The translations under genes were made by a program, and so were the position numbers. From Diadema setosum (Eukaryota > Echinodermata > Echinoidea > Diadematoida > Diadematidae), in assembly GCA_033980235.1 (NCBI GenBank), contig CM067066.1:31080680-31144679 (forward strand): a DNA stretch of 64,000 nucleotides, written 5' to 3'. How positions within the stretch are numbered: the first letter of the stretch is position 1; each line of letters begins with the position of its first letter. The notes below the pieces were generated by a model. The model ran no database searches, was not told the origin of the DNA, and saw only the letters and a program-made list of their open reading frames with translations. Positions 36,165 through 48,047 of this stretch are shown here, one piece after another.

Positions 36165-36310
36165 AAATTGTGCAGGCAGCGTACGCTGCGATTGCAAATT
36201 AGCTCATGAAGAAAGAGTGGTTACGAGGAACAACATGAAAATCGATGTTGATATCAATGCCTCCTGAAAACCATTATGGTTTGAATTTATGCAAGTGTTG
36301 AAAATAAGCT
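36165..36310. repeat. Dispersed repeat shared with 12635-12790, copy 2
   Basis: Same ordered blocks as copy 1. It is immediately followed by a TA-flanked MITE at 36312. Confidence 0.55.
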
Positions 36311-36311
36311 A

Positions 36312-36486
36312 CAGTCAACCTTGCCTAAGTTGAATCTATTTTGACTGAAGAAATAGCTTCAACTTAAAGAAACTTCGACTTCTGAGGGATTAAAATCAAA
36401 TGAATATAAAGAGGACTTGAAGAGACCTTCGACTTAGGCGATTATTAGACTTATAAATGCAAGGTCGACTTGAGCAAGGTTGACTG
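36312..36486. mobile_element. TA-flanked MITE (Tc1/mariner or pogo-like)
   Basis: A 175-bp element with ends CAGTCAACCTTGC and GCAAGGTTGACTG, perfect over 13 bp, flanked by TA on both sides (36310-36311, 36487-36488). The interior repeats AACTT and GACTT words. No coding. Located in the MED10-EXOSC7 spacer. Confidence 0.8.
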
Positions 36487-37409
36487 TATATGTAATCAGT
36501 ATTTTCTGTAATTTTGGTGCAATTTGGCTCTGGAATTTGAGATATCAACATGGATACACAAGTATATTAGTGCCAGATAATGCACACTCGGTGCTTTGTA
36601 TCACAGGTTGGACTGCAGTGAATTTCAGACATTGGACAGGCAGAGTACTATGTTTCATTATTGAGCAGTACAACAGTGAATGAAGATTTTCATATTCACA
36701 TGCTAACATCAAAGGATGAAAAATAATAATCATACATTATACATGTATCGGAAAGAAATTGACCAATATCCAAATCTTGCTTTTCTACAAAATATTTCAT
36801 TTCACTATGTGTTTCCATCTTTGGATAAAGAGTAGTGCACGTACATAAAGACATTACAATACAGCCATATAATGTTGCTGCCCAGTGCCTTGTATGTTCC
36901 AAAACGGTAAACAAGCAGGGATCACTTATGCATCTTTAGTATGTATTAGAAAGAGTGCCTGGTATGAAGCTCATCAAGGTGTGGGCCATGGAGCAAAATG
37001 TTCTAAGCCACTATATGATCGTCACATCATCTGAGAATATCTGTGACGCATTGAACACATGTCATGACCACAAGCTGATCTGTTAATCCTGGCACACAAC
37101 CTTCTTGCAGGGCAGGGTAAACTGATCGGCAGCCGTACTGGATTGTGTGTTTTTCCAGGTACGTGTACAGGGAAATCTGAGAAAGTCTTGTAGGAGCAAG
37201 TGAATGGCAATAACGTGTCACATCTGATGACATGATCAGCTTTGATGAGTCTGGAGTTTAACACAGGAGCACAAAAACCATCTTTTCCCTTCTGCCTGTC
37301 GAGAATATGGAAGACATCCTCGCATGACTACTCCCTGTCAGTCAACAGACCGCCACTCCATATACAGTAAACTGACAATAAGGGCTCTCTTGCACTGTAC
37401 TGTCACGCA

Positions 37410-40400
37410 TCAAGTCAGAAATCCCTTGCTGGACGTTTTGTCCCCTTCCTTCTTGAGAAACTGTTGTAGATGTTGGTTCAGATCAGTTCCAATCTGTTTC
37501 GCTGTCTGCAGAGAGATATACAAACATCAAGATAATGATAAGCATCTAGAGAAAAAGAGAATGATATAGTCCAAGGTGAGGGCATATACTAATCTTAAAA
37601 ATTATTTGAACAGAGATTTCACATTCCACAATACCAACAAGCATCTCCAATACAACATTCAACAATGCCATCACATGTGACATTTCACTACTGTCAACCC
37701 CCCAAAAAACAAACAAACAAACAAACAAACAAATTACTCAAATTCAAAGTCAGGACTGTACAAAAGCCAGCTTGTAATTACATGCACCACCTTGTGGCAG
37801 GAGCATAAAGTACAAGTCAACTCCCTACTGTGGCTGGCTTTAGCAAAATAAATAGAGAAATACAAAAATTCATTTGACATGAAACCAATATCATGGTTCC
37901 ACATAATGTGAAAATCAAAAATTCAATAACCTTATCATCAGTGTAAGTCCAATTTTAATGCACATTTCAACCATAATGTTCATTTGATATTACCCACTTT
38001 GCTAAATTCAAAATTCCACAACTTTCTCTAATGTATGTACAATTCTAATGAACATTTCTACAATTACATGTATGTTTGTTTGATTTTTACCCACTTTGAT
38101 TTTTCAAAGTCAGCTTGCACATGAGTGGGAATTGCGATTGTTTGATTGTTTGTTTGTTTGGGGGGGAGTTGAACTGGTTCCTCACCATCAGCATATCATG
38201 GATGCTCTCCACAGCTAAACTCCCAGAGCCCTTTTTCACAACACCATCAATAACGCCCTCTGTGGTGACAGCCACCACAAGACAGGCCATGCTGCAGGCT
38301 TCCTCTTGGAGGGTGGCGTCAACGATGTGACCCTGGCCGACCTGGAGGGAGAGAACCAAGCAATGCATGCTCAACTCAATGGCAATAACTGTGTTGCATG
38401 GAATACTTCGTTACAAAATCAGTCATTTCGTCGATTGAACTATTATTTTGTAACGAAATGACAACATTTTGTAACTGAATGAACATTTCGTCCACGAAAT
38501 GATAATTTCGTTAACGAAACAGTCATTTTGTTGACGAAATGACCAATTTTGTAATGAAATATATTCCATGCAACACTTGGCACTCCATGGTTTTTGTCCT
38601 TGGTTTAAACCATGGTTTCATTTGTACCACCTTTGTGAATACGGGCCATTGGGACACACTCACTGAACTCTATACGTAGTGTTGGAGTTCAGTGAACACA
38701 CTCTAGGATTACATCAGGACAAGGCAGTGTCTGATCAGCTGTCTGTACAGAATCCGCTTTGCCTGGTATTAGTCCCTGCCATCATTTGGTCACTAATCGG
38801 CATATCCCCTGTGGTGCTTTCATCAAGGATTCAGGCAGACTTCCTGAAAAATAGCTTTACTTCAATAGGGCTCATTCAATCCCTCTAATCCTCCTGTACA
38901 GTACATCATAATGCCCTTTATGGAGGACGGTCAAATCTCAGTCACCTGAGCGGGTTTGTTCAACTTACATCACATGCAAATGTGCGAGTTTTCATTTTTA
39001 CTTAGCTTTGTTTGGTTTTGTTTGATTATCTGAAAATGCATTAACATAGCTGTGCAAGTGACTTCCAAATGAACCAGAAGAAACTATTTTAAAGGATGAA
39101 CAATGATTCAAGCCACCACCACATTTCATTGCTGGTATTCAGATTAATTTGACTGAAATTATTACAGCATGCATTGATATTTTTCTCAGACAATCAAAAA
39201 TAACAGTAGAAAATCAAAGTGCACAGCAACGACTAATTCCCTAGATCTACCCTGATGTTAGAGCCATGCTGCACAGACAAGGGTAAATTACCTTTAGTAC
39301 TGTAAAACCAGAAATTTTCATATGCATTTTAATTTTGCAAGAGCAAAGATTTGTGAAATTAAATAATACACATGAAAGTTCTTGTCTACACTACATGAAT
39401 TAAATGCCAGTGCTAATTCACAAAAATTTTATGCCACGAAAAAAGCCATTGGCTCCAATTTACAGAAATTTCATGCTGCAAATATTTCTGGCTTTACAGT
39501 ATGAATCAGTATCTGCTCATATTTTAATAAAATCATAAACAGCAACATGTATCTTGAGTGATTGTATAAACAAAAGTGGACTATTCAACACTCCCCACCT
39601 TGCTGACTGTTACCAGGAGTGGAAGCTGCTGGGTATCCAGCTTGTGGTAGTCGTGAGGATTGTCGGAAACTTCAATGTCCTCTGTACCGTCCATGTCCCT
39701 CTGCACACGCACATCTGGTATTCTACATCATATCCAAGAAGAGAGTGTAATGAAGATGTGAACACTTCCATCAGGAATGAAACTTTAGCCAGTAAACAAG
39801 AGGGAGAAAACTGCCAGTACAGGTCACATTTTTTTTTTTTCTGGGGGGGGGGGGGGATTTTCAATACAAAACTATGAATTGAAGAAAAAAAAATACATAC
39901 ATACATGTGTGTGTATATACATATATATACACTGTTATATATACAATGTATATATTTCTCCATGTTTCCCGCATTCATGCACTAAAAAAAAAAACACTGA
40001 AAAAGCACATTACAAGTTATAACTACACCTTTCACCATTGTACCTATAATGCCAAAATTTCTATCTAGACTAAAGACGTATCCACCCGGTAGTCTTTTGG
40101 TAATGTGGTTTGAGTATCTACAATTCTAGACACCCAGAGTACAGAAGAGATAAGTATGTGTTTATGTTGAATTTAAACCTGGCATGCTATTTGGAGCCAG
40201 TTACTGTAACATTCATAATTTTTCGTAACTTTCTGTCCTTGAGCAGTATGCAAATTACTGAAAGGAAACACTGTCAAAACATGAATGTAAATTTTACAAA
40301 TTTACCCAACAAGCAAAGTTTTATTGCATTGCCACAGACAAGGATTTGAAGTACTTGTCTACCATTGCACAATGAATCACTAAAAGCTTGGGCATAACTG

Positions 40401-43400
40401 TAATGTCGTTGGACATTCACTCATTGTGTATTAAAAGGTACCATACATACAACCATTTGATTGTATATTGTGTGACTGAAGGACACGATACATACGTGAC
40501 ACTCAATAAATGATGCCACCGAACCCGTAACCAGTTCAAGAGTTCAATCTTGTATTTCTAGTGTATTTGTACCACACAAGTATCACAATAATATAAAACA
40601 TGCCATGAACTAAAACATGCTGTAACAATCAACATTATGACAGCAAGTGCCCCTTTGAGGACAGGAAAATTTCAGGCCTTCCTTGCATATATGTTTCAGT
40701 GCATTCAATAAAGTGACAAAATGATACTGTCATTTCATGTACCTTGTATTGAAAAGAGCAGCTTTGACCGCAAGAGCAATGGCATCAAATAAGTTGCCTC
40801 CACATTCCAGTACCACTATGTCAACATATAATGTCCAGCAGCATTGCCTTGGAATCACACAGAGAGACTTGTAATCCAGTTTCTGGGAAGGAAGAAAAAA
40901 AAAGAAATCACACATTTTCGTACACAAGACTTTGCTTTGGAATGAACTCAACCAATTTCATTTGAACATCATCCAATTTCTGAGCACCATTTCTTAAATG
41001 AATAATGTTGAAAATACCTTGAATGTAGATATATTGTGCATGTATTCAAATGGATTTCGAAAGTTTGATTCTTATATTTGGGCTTTCATGTTGAATTTTT
41101 TTGAGGCTGCAAATGTGCAATCACTGACTCGTGACTATAACTGTAATAACATCTTATCCAGTATTTCCTTTCAAATGCAGCTGAAACTAACTGAATGTGT
41201 CCAAAATTGCAAAACTTCACTGAATTGTTGCTCTGTATTATACTTATTCTATCTACACCAGAATTACTTTTGACATGTGCACTCAAAGAATAATTACACT
41301 GGCAGTCATCTTCAAACAGCATTAAAAACAATTGCACCTAAATTCATATCTTACCTTCTCATCCTTGTACACCATCCCCAGCATATTGGCAATCTCTGTG
41401 GCCAGCTCGGTGCCTCCCCTGCCCTCGAATTTGGGTGAGGCATTTGCTGAGAAATCAACAAAGAACTCGATGGAACCCTGGTGTGGACATGACTCTGCTG
41501 GGGGTCCCATCTCTGCTTTCACACCAACCAATACCTGTGAAGTAGACACCATGAATTTATACCAGAGAACTACGCGGTACTGAAGTGACAACCAATTATT
41601 CTGAGTTTTGAATCTTGAATTTTGAATTTAAGTATGTATCCTTCCTTACTGAATCAGACTTTCTTCCGTTTTTCTTTCCTTTTCAATTATTGCTGATTCA
41701 CCTGGAAATTAAGGCAAGAAAGTGTGAAATATCCGTAGATGTCTTGAACTGCTTATTGCAAAGGACAAATTAGGACTAGTACATACAGACCACAACCAGT
41801 ATTCAATTTTGACTTAACTTATCTGAGTATTGGAGTAAATTTCCCCAAAACATCAGTAATTCATTACCATGCAAGTTATCAATAGAACCCACATATTCAT
41901 AACATTACACAACATACGATCTATTACTTTAAAAAGAGAGGGTAAAACAAATATCAGCCTGTTGTCTAAATGTTTTTCTTATGAATGTCATTCTTACTTG
42001 TAGTTGTATCTCCAAGGCCTAATTATTTGCTTAAATGATTGATATCACTGTTCATCAACCAAGAAATATGAGGTGCAAGCTTGCTTTATAACTGCCAAGT
42101 TTCAAATAGTATTGGAAACCAGAACAAATGAAAAGATGTGACAAAGTATACTAAATCAAAACCTGTAATATCATATCTTACTTGAGTATCTGACAGAATC
42201 AGTCTTGCTGATCCACTCGTATTGGATACCACACCACACTCCAGCTCCATGTTGCGATAAGATCTGCAGGATCTGCCATCAGATCTTAAGTTGTCCTGTT
42301 GTGAAATGCAGTATCAAGATTTGTACTTGTAGAGTAAATATCAAATCAACACTATAATATAAGCAGCAGAGTCATTGTAACAATTTGTAACAGCAAACTC
42401 TCAACACATGATATCCCGTGCAGGATAGGTTAAAGAGCAACACTTTATCAAGAATCGTTTTCGTAAATTCTCTGACCATATCCCCTCGTGGTCATTCCAC
42501 AATCAGGAGCAATTTTATGACTGCTTAGTCCACTGTGTTGCAAACACTTGTGTATCTAAAATTCTTCGTGAACGACATAATTTCACCTTTGGTCCCCCCT
42601 CGGGTCACCATAGCAATGCGAGATGGACACTATTTTCAACCAATCTCCTCCTTCCTTCCCTCTACCAGCTGCTCTACATCTCAAAGTTTTGTCTGCCTGT
42701 TACAACTTCTCCAAAAAAGATAAATAATTCATAAAATTCAACAATTCACACACATTATGCTTCTTGACTAGCTTGTCTGGGCCAGGGTCTGGAATTATAA
42801 TGCAATATTACACCGCGCTATTCCTGAAAGATAGCTTTTTGTATGTAGAGGGGTAAATTTATACTGTATGTGTATATGTAAATTTTCAAAAATCAGAGTG
42901 AATAATTTTCATAACTTTGCTAAATTCGTAATTTTCAGGTCTTTGTAAATAATTGGTTGGGTGTTATTTTTGGGCGAAATTTCATCCTCTGAGACCATAA
43001 TTTTCAGGACTTTGTAAATAATTGGTTGGGTGTTATTTTTGGGCGAAATTTCATCCTCTGAGACCGGAATTCAGAGCCACGAAAAAAAAAAAAAAAAAGC
43101 GTACGGTGATACGATCCACTCTCCTAGTCCTAGCTCTCTGATCTCTAACGTTAAACTAAAATAAACTTTTATACTGAGTAAATACTAAGGGAAAAGCTTC
43201 ATGAAGAGGAGATACCTCTTCAAATTCATGAAATTCTTCCGTCGAGATGTTTTCATTGCAACTAATAAATGACAAATTGCCCTACATCGACTGAATTGAT
43301 TAGTGTTTTTAATTTCATGAATTTGAATAATTACGCAGTAAATCTAGGTCTACCTGCTGCTACAGCCCAGTCGCTGTATAGCGTCTGATCGGGCTAAACC

Positions 43401-45442
43401 CGCTGCACGCTAAAGCCAAGGTTAAAGGACAAGTTCACCTTCATCAACATAAGGATTGAGAGAATGTAGCAATATTAGTAGAACACATCATTGAAAGTTT
43501 GAGGAAAATCGGACAATCCGTTGAAAAGTTATGAATTTTTGAAGTTTTTGTGCAGTCACCGCTGGATGAGAAGACTACTGCAGTGTATGATGTCACATGC
43601 GTACAACAATATAAGGAAAATATAAAGAGAATTTCACAAAATTTCATCTTTTGAAAAAAAGTACACATTCCCTTGACTCGTTAATACTGACATATGTTAT
43701 GGGTAATATTATTCCCATTGCCTTTAGAAAGAGGCAAGTCAAGTGCTCTTTTATTGTGCGAAAAAAGTGAAAATATGTTGAATTTTCTTTACATTTCTTT
43801 ATACTGTTAGTGTTGTACTCGTATAGTCATATGACATCACGAGCCTGAGTAGTCTCCTCATCCAGCGGTTCCAACACAAAAGTTTTAAAAATTCATAACT
43901 TTTGCATCGATTGTCCAATTTTCCTCAAACTTTCACTGATGTGTTCTACTAATATTGCTGCATTCTCTTAATCCTTATGTTAATGAAGGTGAACTTGTCC
44001 TTTAAGGATAGAATATTAGAAGTAGAACCAACAACAACACTTGCTGTCGGGCGAAAGCTCGGCGGTCTAGTGGAGATGACACTGAGTGAGATGACGCCTA
44101 TCCAGTGATCAGGAGGTTGTCATGGTCGTAGGTTCGAATCTAGTCCACTTCCTGGACTGTATTCGTAGCATCACCTCCCTGCACTGACATGCAGTGACGT
44201 ACGGACGTACGTTGATGGTGTCTGTATGTACACTCAGAAAAAATGTTTGGGAGAGGAGAGGGATCAGCCTTTCAACAAATCTGAAAGTCTACTGTGCAGC
44301 TGTTCTCACCACGCTTCTCTATGGCTGCGAAACTTGGACTTTGTACCGGAGACATGAGAGGCAAATCAACCACTTCCATATGCGATGCCTCCGCAACCTC
44401 CTTCGCATCCGCTGCGAGGATAAAGTTCCGAACACAGAGGTACTGAAGCGGGCAGGCATCCCCAGCATCATTACCAAAATCCGCAAGGCCCAGGTGAGAT
44501 GGGCAGGCCACGTCACCCACATGTCTGACGACCGCATCCCGAAATAGCTTTTCTATGGGGAACTCGCTGATGGGAATAAGCGTAAGGTGGGAGGACAAAA
44601 GAAGCGCTTCAAAGACAACCTGAAGTTCTACCTAAAAGACTTCTCCATCAACACCGAGTCCTGGGAGACACTTGCCGCAGATCGCCCTTCCTGGCGCCAC
44701 GCTATTGCTGTAGGGGCCCGTAGAGCAGAGGAGCAGCGCGTCAAGCAGGCAGAGCACAAACGCCAGATGCGAAAAGCAAGAGCAGCCAACCCCAGCAGTG
44801 TAGCCCCTACCCACTTCTGCCCTACCTGTGGGAGAGGCTTTCTTGCCCAGATTGGCCTCATCAGCCACCTCCGAACCCATCGAGCCAATTGATGTCATTG
44901 GTCATCCTCGAGAACGAGGGACGAACACACATGTACACTGTATTACACAAGATCACCCCTCCTGAATACAGGAGTACCCGTCTACTACAGTAATTGGTGG
45001 AGTATCGCAGGTCATCAGCGGTTGGGCGCATTAACCGCTGATGACCTGCGATACTTGTGTGGTGGGTGCATGCATGATTGCGTATGCGTGTGTTTAGTGT
45101 GGAGAATGCGGACGATTAAAATCGTCCAGTATCTGGACTAGTTCGAATCCTGCTCGAGTATGTACGCCCATGATTTTTTATCATGGCTAAGTCTACTAAA
45201 ACACTGATCAATTCACTAAATTCAGTGCTTATTTACGTCGATGCGATGTAGGCCAGTTGCAATGAGCTACCGCTTGGTAACATAAAAAGACGTTAATGGG
45301 ACTGTGACAGTAAAGATTTCGGGCACGGCACATGGTATAAAAACAAATGGGAAGAACACGACAAGAATGAATTTTTCACACTCACTTTTACGCCGTGTAT
45401 TATAAATGTCTTTTCCCCTTCACCAAGCTGCACAGATGCCAT
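37410..45442 (-). CDS. EXOSC7: Exosome complex component RRP42
   Basis: Seven minus-strand exons: 45386-45442, 42182-42295, 41355-41534, 40743-40882, 39599-39722, 38186-38341 and 37410-37505, total 867 nt, 288 aa (human 291). The product is one of six RNase PH-like proteins forming the ring of the RNA exosome, which degrades and trims RNA in nucleus and cytoplasm. In animals this ring is structural, not catalytic. Visible family segments: VVSNTSGSARLIL (exon 2), LVGVKAEMG, EFFVDFSANASPKFEGRGG and ATEIAN (exon 3), LYVDIVVLECGGNLFDAIA (exon 4), SDNPHD (exon 5) and HIVDATLQEEACSMACLVV (exon 6). All introns are GT-AG, phases 0,0,0,2,0,0. Intron 1 holds a TTAA foldback element and a SINE interrupted by another insertion; intron 5 holds two palindromic elements. 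Confidence 0.97.
38391..38576. mobile_element. Palindrome-rich element with perfect 15-bp ends
   Basis: Ends GTGTTGCATGGAATA and its exact complement. The 156 bp between contain at least six variants of ATTTCGTNNACGAAAT or TTTTGTAACGAAAT. In EXOSC7 intron 5. Confidence 0.8.
39298..39501. repeat. Palindromic CTGTAAAACCAG repeat, copy 5
   Basis: Starts TACTGTAAAACCAGAAATTT and ends AAATATTTCTGGCTTTACAG, the clearest pair of ends in the family. In EXOSC7 intron 5. Confidence 0.75.
42929..43066. repeat. 69-bp tandem duplication
   Basis: Two nearly identical units starting TAATTTTCAGG at 42929 and 42998. Only one or two bases differ, so the duplication is young. In EXOSC7 intron 1. Confidence 0.85.
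43426..44001. mobile_element. TTAA foldback element, family A, copy 2
   Basis: A 576-bp foldback copy, AGGACAAGTTCACCTTCATC at the left and GATGAAGGTGAACTTGTCCT-like at the right, flanked by TTAA at 43422-43425 and 44002-44005. It lies in EXOSC7 intron 1. Unlike copy 1 it has no nested element. Confidence 0.82.
44194..44892 (+). pseudogene. Non-LTR retrotransposon reverse transcriptase C-terminus with zinc finger
   Basis: One frame spans the region with a single in-frame TAG at 44545-44547. It reads VLTTLLYGCETWTLYRRHER, CLRNLLRIRCEDKVPNTEVL, KAQVRWAGHVTHMSDDRIPK, and after the stop LKDFSINTESWETLAADRPS. It ends in a C2H2 finger with the spacing CPTCGRGF..HLRTHR (about 44816-44885). This C-terminal layout is widespread in RTE-like elements of marine animals. 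Only the tail is present, so it is non-functional. Confidence 0.8.
45001..45055. repeat. Perfect 23-bp inverted repeat
   Basis: Arms 45001-45023 and 45033-45055 are exact reverse complements (AGTATCGCAGGTCATCAGCG plus GTT), with a 9-nt loop GGGCGCATT. It lies between the LINE-like ORF and the right end of the 1000-bp element. Confidence 0.95.
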
Positions 45443-45699
45443 TTTGTAGAGTTTTCAACCTGTTCACGCTGGATATTCTGTAGATGGACTCACTAATCGT
45501 CGCCAGTTCTACGCTCACAGCTCACTAAACATGCATTCGCTCCATTCTCGATCACAGTCTGGTAGCAAAGCGCTATACAGAAACTGTATCTTTGGTAGTT
45601 GTAGTTTTATGACTGTTGTTATAGTGCTGCGGAGATCCAGTGCTGCAGTGCAGTATTGCTGCCGTCACGTGCCTCTGGCCCTCCCCAGCCCTCTCCACC

Positions 45700-45717
45700 C
45701 CCCCCCCCCCCCCGCCC

Positions 45718-45750
<33 letters not shown>

Positions 45751-45755
45751 CATCC

Positions 45756-45803
<48 letters not shown>

Positions 45804-45804
45804 A

Positions 45805-45843
<39 letters not shown>

Positions 45844-45861
45844 CCTCATCATCATCATCAT
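45700..45861. repeat. Poly-C followed by (CAT)n microsatellite
   Basis: A 15-base C run, then ATC/CAT units to 45861 with a few CCT interruptions, about 270 bp upstream of the EXOSC7 start codon. Long poly-Ser, poly-His or poly-Met readings are artefacts. Confidence 0.95.
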
Positions 45862-45863
45862 AC

Positions 45864-45931
45864 GCAGCCCAGTCGCTGTAGCGGGGTTATTTGCACAGCG
45901 TATACTAACAGCGTCTGGTCGGGCTACATCA
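45864..45931. repeat. CAGCCCAGTCGCTGTA hairpin-like repeat, also at 43361-43410
   Basis: GCAGCCCAGTCGCTGTA at the left roughly pairs with CAGCGTCTGGTCGGGCTAC at the right. The same words in the same order occur at 43361-43410, so this is a small dispersed element. Confidence 0.55.
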
Positions 45932-47601
45932 TCATCTGACATCACCCCCAAAACCAGAAGTGTTCCGGCGCGCTTGTATCTTGCGTATGTACTTTTTAGA
46001 GTTCTCAAAGCGTCGTCTTGCTTTTATCCAGGCTGGCTCTCGGCGATGATGATAAGATCAAAGCAGGAAAGCATGCTTAAGATACTTTTGTGCTGCTTTT
46101 GACAGAAACAGGTGCATGAATAATTAAACGAGCGATGAGCGTCCATGTGTAGTAGGTCCATGATACGAGTATGAGTATTTATGGTTTATAATCCTGTTAT
46201 TCAATATTGAAACATAGGTTACTTAGTAGGCCCTATATACTTGCCTCCTTGGTGTCAGTAAAAATGGTCTTAATAAGATGACTATCGAAAGGGATATTGC
46301 AAAGAATGCTTCCGACTGTGAGCGATTGCCATTTTCAAGTGGAATTGTGCATATATTTTTCCAAGCCATCAGGTTTACTTTACGACGCCATTGTAATCTA
46401 AATGCACTATCATATTACCAGTCATCCTTCCTGATCAAAGATAGTTTAAACAAACAGTTTCACTGAACAACTTATATCTCATAACAAAAGAAAAAAATTC
46501 CGAATAGTGTGAAATCAGTTATGTCCTCGCACACGGAAATCTCTGCTTGTATCACTAAGTACAATAGTCCAAGATAGTTGTCCCCCTTGGCAGTAAGTTA
46601 ATATCTTAAGATACAAACAGACTAATGGAAAGTTCAGTTATACAAATAGGGAATTACAAAGTTTCGATTTTTTTTTTATTTATATGTTTTATTTCGAAAT
46701 CACATAAAATCACAATATTTACAAATAATCATCAATCAGCAAACAGGAGAAAAAGAAAAGAAAAAGAAAAAGTGACAAGAGCAATTCAGAGATAATATAA
46801 AAGGAGAACCACCATGATTCATCAATAAGTAGTAGGTAAAGTTTCCTCAAAGACCCCCGTCTCATAACACACCCAGGGAGAATGGCTCCCCCCAGTGGGG
46901 TCCCCAGGTCTGAAAGAGGACCATACCCTCTTATTCAACGACAAAAGTCACACCTTATCCTACACAATCAAAATTAATTTACTCAAAGTTTCGAAATTCA
47001 CTACACATACAGTGGTATTGATCACAAACATACATGTTTGTATATAGCAATTCATACATGTATACTCATATATCATTAAATTCTATAGATAGGTGATGAC
47101 TGTCTCATAACGCTCTTTCCGTGGTTTGTTTGAAAATGTTATATGAGGATATAATGTTTTATCAAACAAGTTAGCAACCTTAACTAACTTTTAACAGTCA
47201 TAATATTTATGTTATAGTATATTGTAGCACATAGCAATGCTTTCATAAGCCTATACAATCTGTCTTTTTAATTTCATTCTGAATGAAAATTAAATTCTCT
47301 GAAGATTTTGCTTGTTCATGAGATTGGAGACATATTAATAGCGTTGTGGAATTATTCTTGTAAAGGGGTGGTGTAGCACCCTCCACCTTCCGGCAAGTTT
47401 TTTATATACCGATGTTCTTGCTTTGTTTTGTTTTGTTTTGTTTCGTTTTGTTTTGTTTTCTTTTGGGGGTGGTTCATATAACGGCATACTTTTATACTCA
47501 TTTTTATATGTTGGTTGTCACTCCTCTTAAAAGAAAACGTCACCATGAAGTGAATACTAGTAGCACTAACAAGTCAAAGGAGTAACGACCCTCACCTTTA
47601 A

Positions 47602-48047
47602 AGGAGACCTCCGGATGATTTTCAAATTTTTACATTTGAACAATACTGGGTACAGAGTTTCAGGATTTATAATGATTGGGATGAAAAATAAGAATGTTTT
47701 CGAAGTTTATAACAAATTGCAATGAACAAGGATGATGACATGGCAACCTCACCATAAGAATACATGAGATGTGGCTCAAGGAAGCAGCACAAAAGAAGAA
47801 GGCATGCATAGATTACACACAGGTGAGCTTGCAAGCATGCGTTATTGTAATGGAATGACACTGCTACATTTCTGAGATATGTGAGGCTCCTATGTCATCA
47901 TCTTTGTTCAGTGTAATATGTTTAAGGTTTTTGAAAGTACTGTTTCTCTGCTCAAGGACCACAATAAATTCTACAAATCTATACATGAAGCTGTTGATTT
48001 ATGTACCACATGATGTGAAATTATGAACTATCGTCCGGAATGCCCCT
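47602..48047. mobile_element. TTAA foldback element, family C
   Basis: A 446-bp element starting AGGAGACCTCCGGATGATTT and ending in ATCGTCCGGAATGCCCCT, flanked by TTAA at 47598-47601 and 48048-48051. Inner arms pair GGATGATGACATGGCAACC with GGCTCCTATGTCATCATC. Arms are more diverged than in families A and B. It lies in the EXOSC7-VAP spacer. Confidence 0.65.

Larger units (their letters stand above)
33175..37409. other. MED10-EXOSC7 tail-to-tail spacer
   Basis: Holds both 3' UTRs, a short CA-rich tract near 35278-35320, the dispersed repeats at 35530, 35860 and 36165 and the TA MITE at 36312. Antisense reading frames over the MED10 3' UTR (33042-33503) have no family resemblance. Confidence 0.7.
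44141..45140. mobile_element. 1000-bp element inserted in a SINE B box
   Basis: Flanked by a 9-bp direct repeat GTTCGAATC (44132-44140, 45141-45149). Its ends are short imperfect inverted repeats: TAGTCCACTTCCTGGACT at the left and, reading inward from the right, TAGTCCAGATACTGGAC. It carries the C-terminal part of a non-LTR reverse transcriptase and two strong hairpins. It may be a DNA element that captured a LINE piece, or a 5'-truncated LINE. Confidence 0.65.
44027..45265 (+). mobile_element. Same SINE family, split by a 1000-bp insertion
   Basis: The head, 44027-44140, ends exactly in the B box GGTTCGAATC. The tail resumes at 45141 with GTTCGAATCCTGCTCGAGTA and continues through the CATGATTTTTTATCATGG hairpin as in the copy at 20330. 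It lies in EXOSC7 intron 1. Confidence 0.75.

Noticed and set aside
37022..37264. 80-aa minus-strand frame after EXOSC7 as an extra exon
   Set aside because: EXOSC7 ends cleanly at 37410 with the expected length; this lies in its probable 3' UTR.
45531..46102. Poly-Ser, poly-His, poly-Ile and poly-Met frames
   Set aside because: Translations of a CAT microsatellite and poly-C run.
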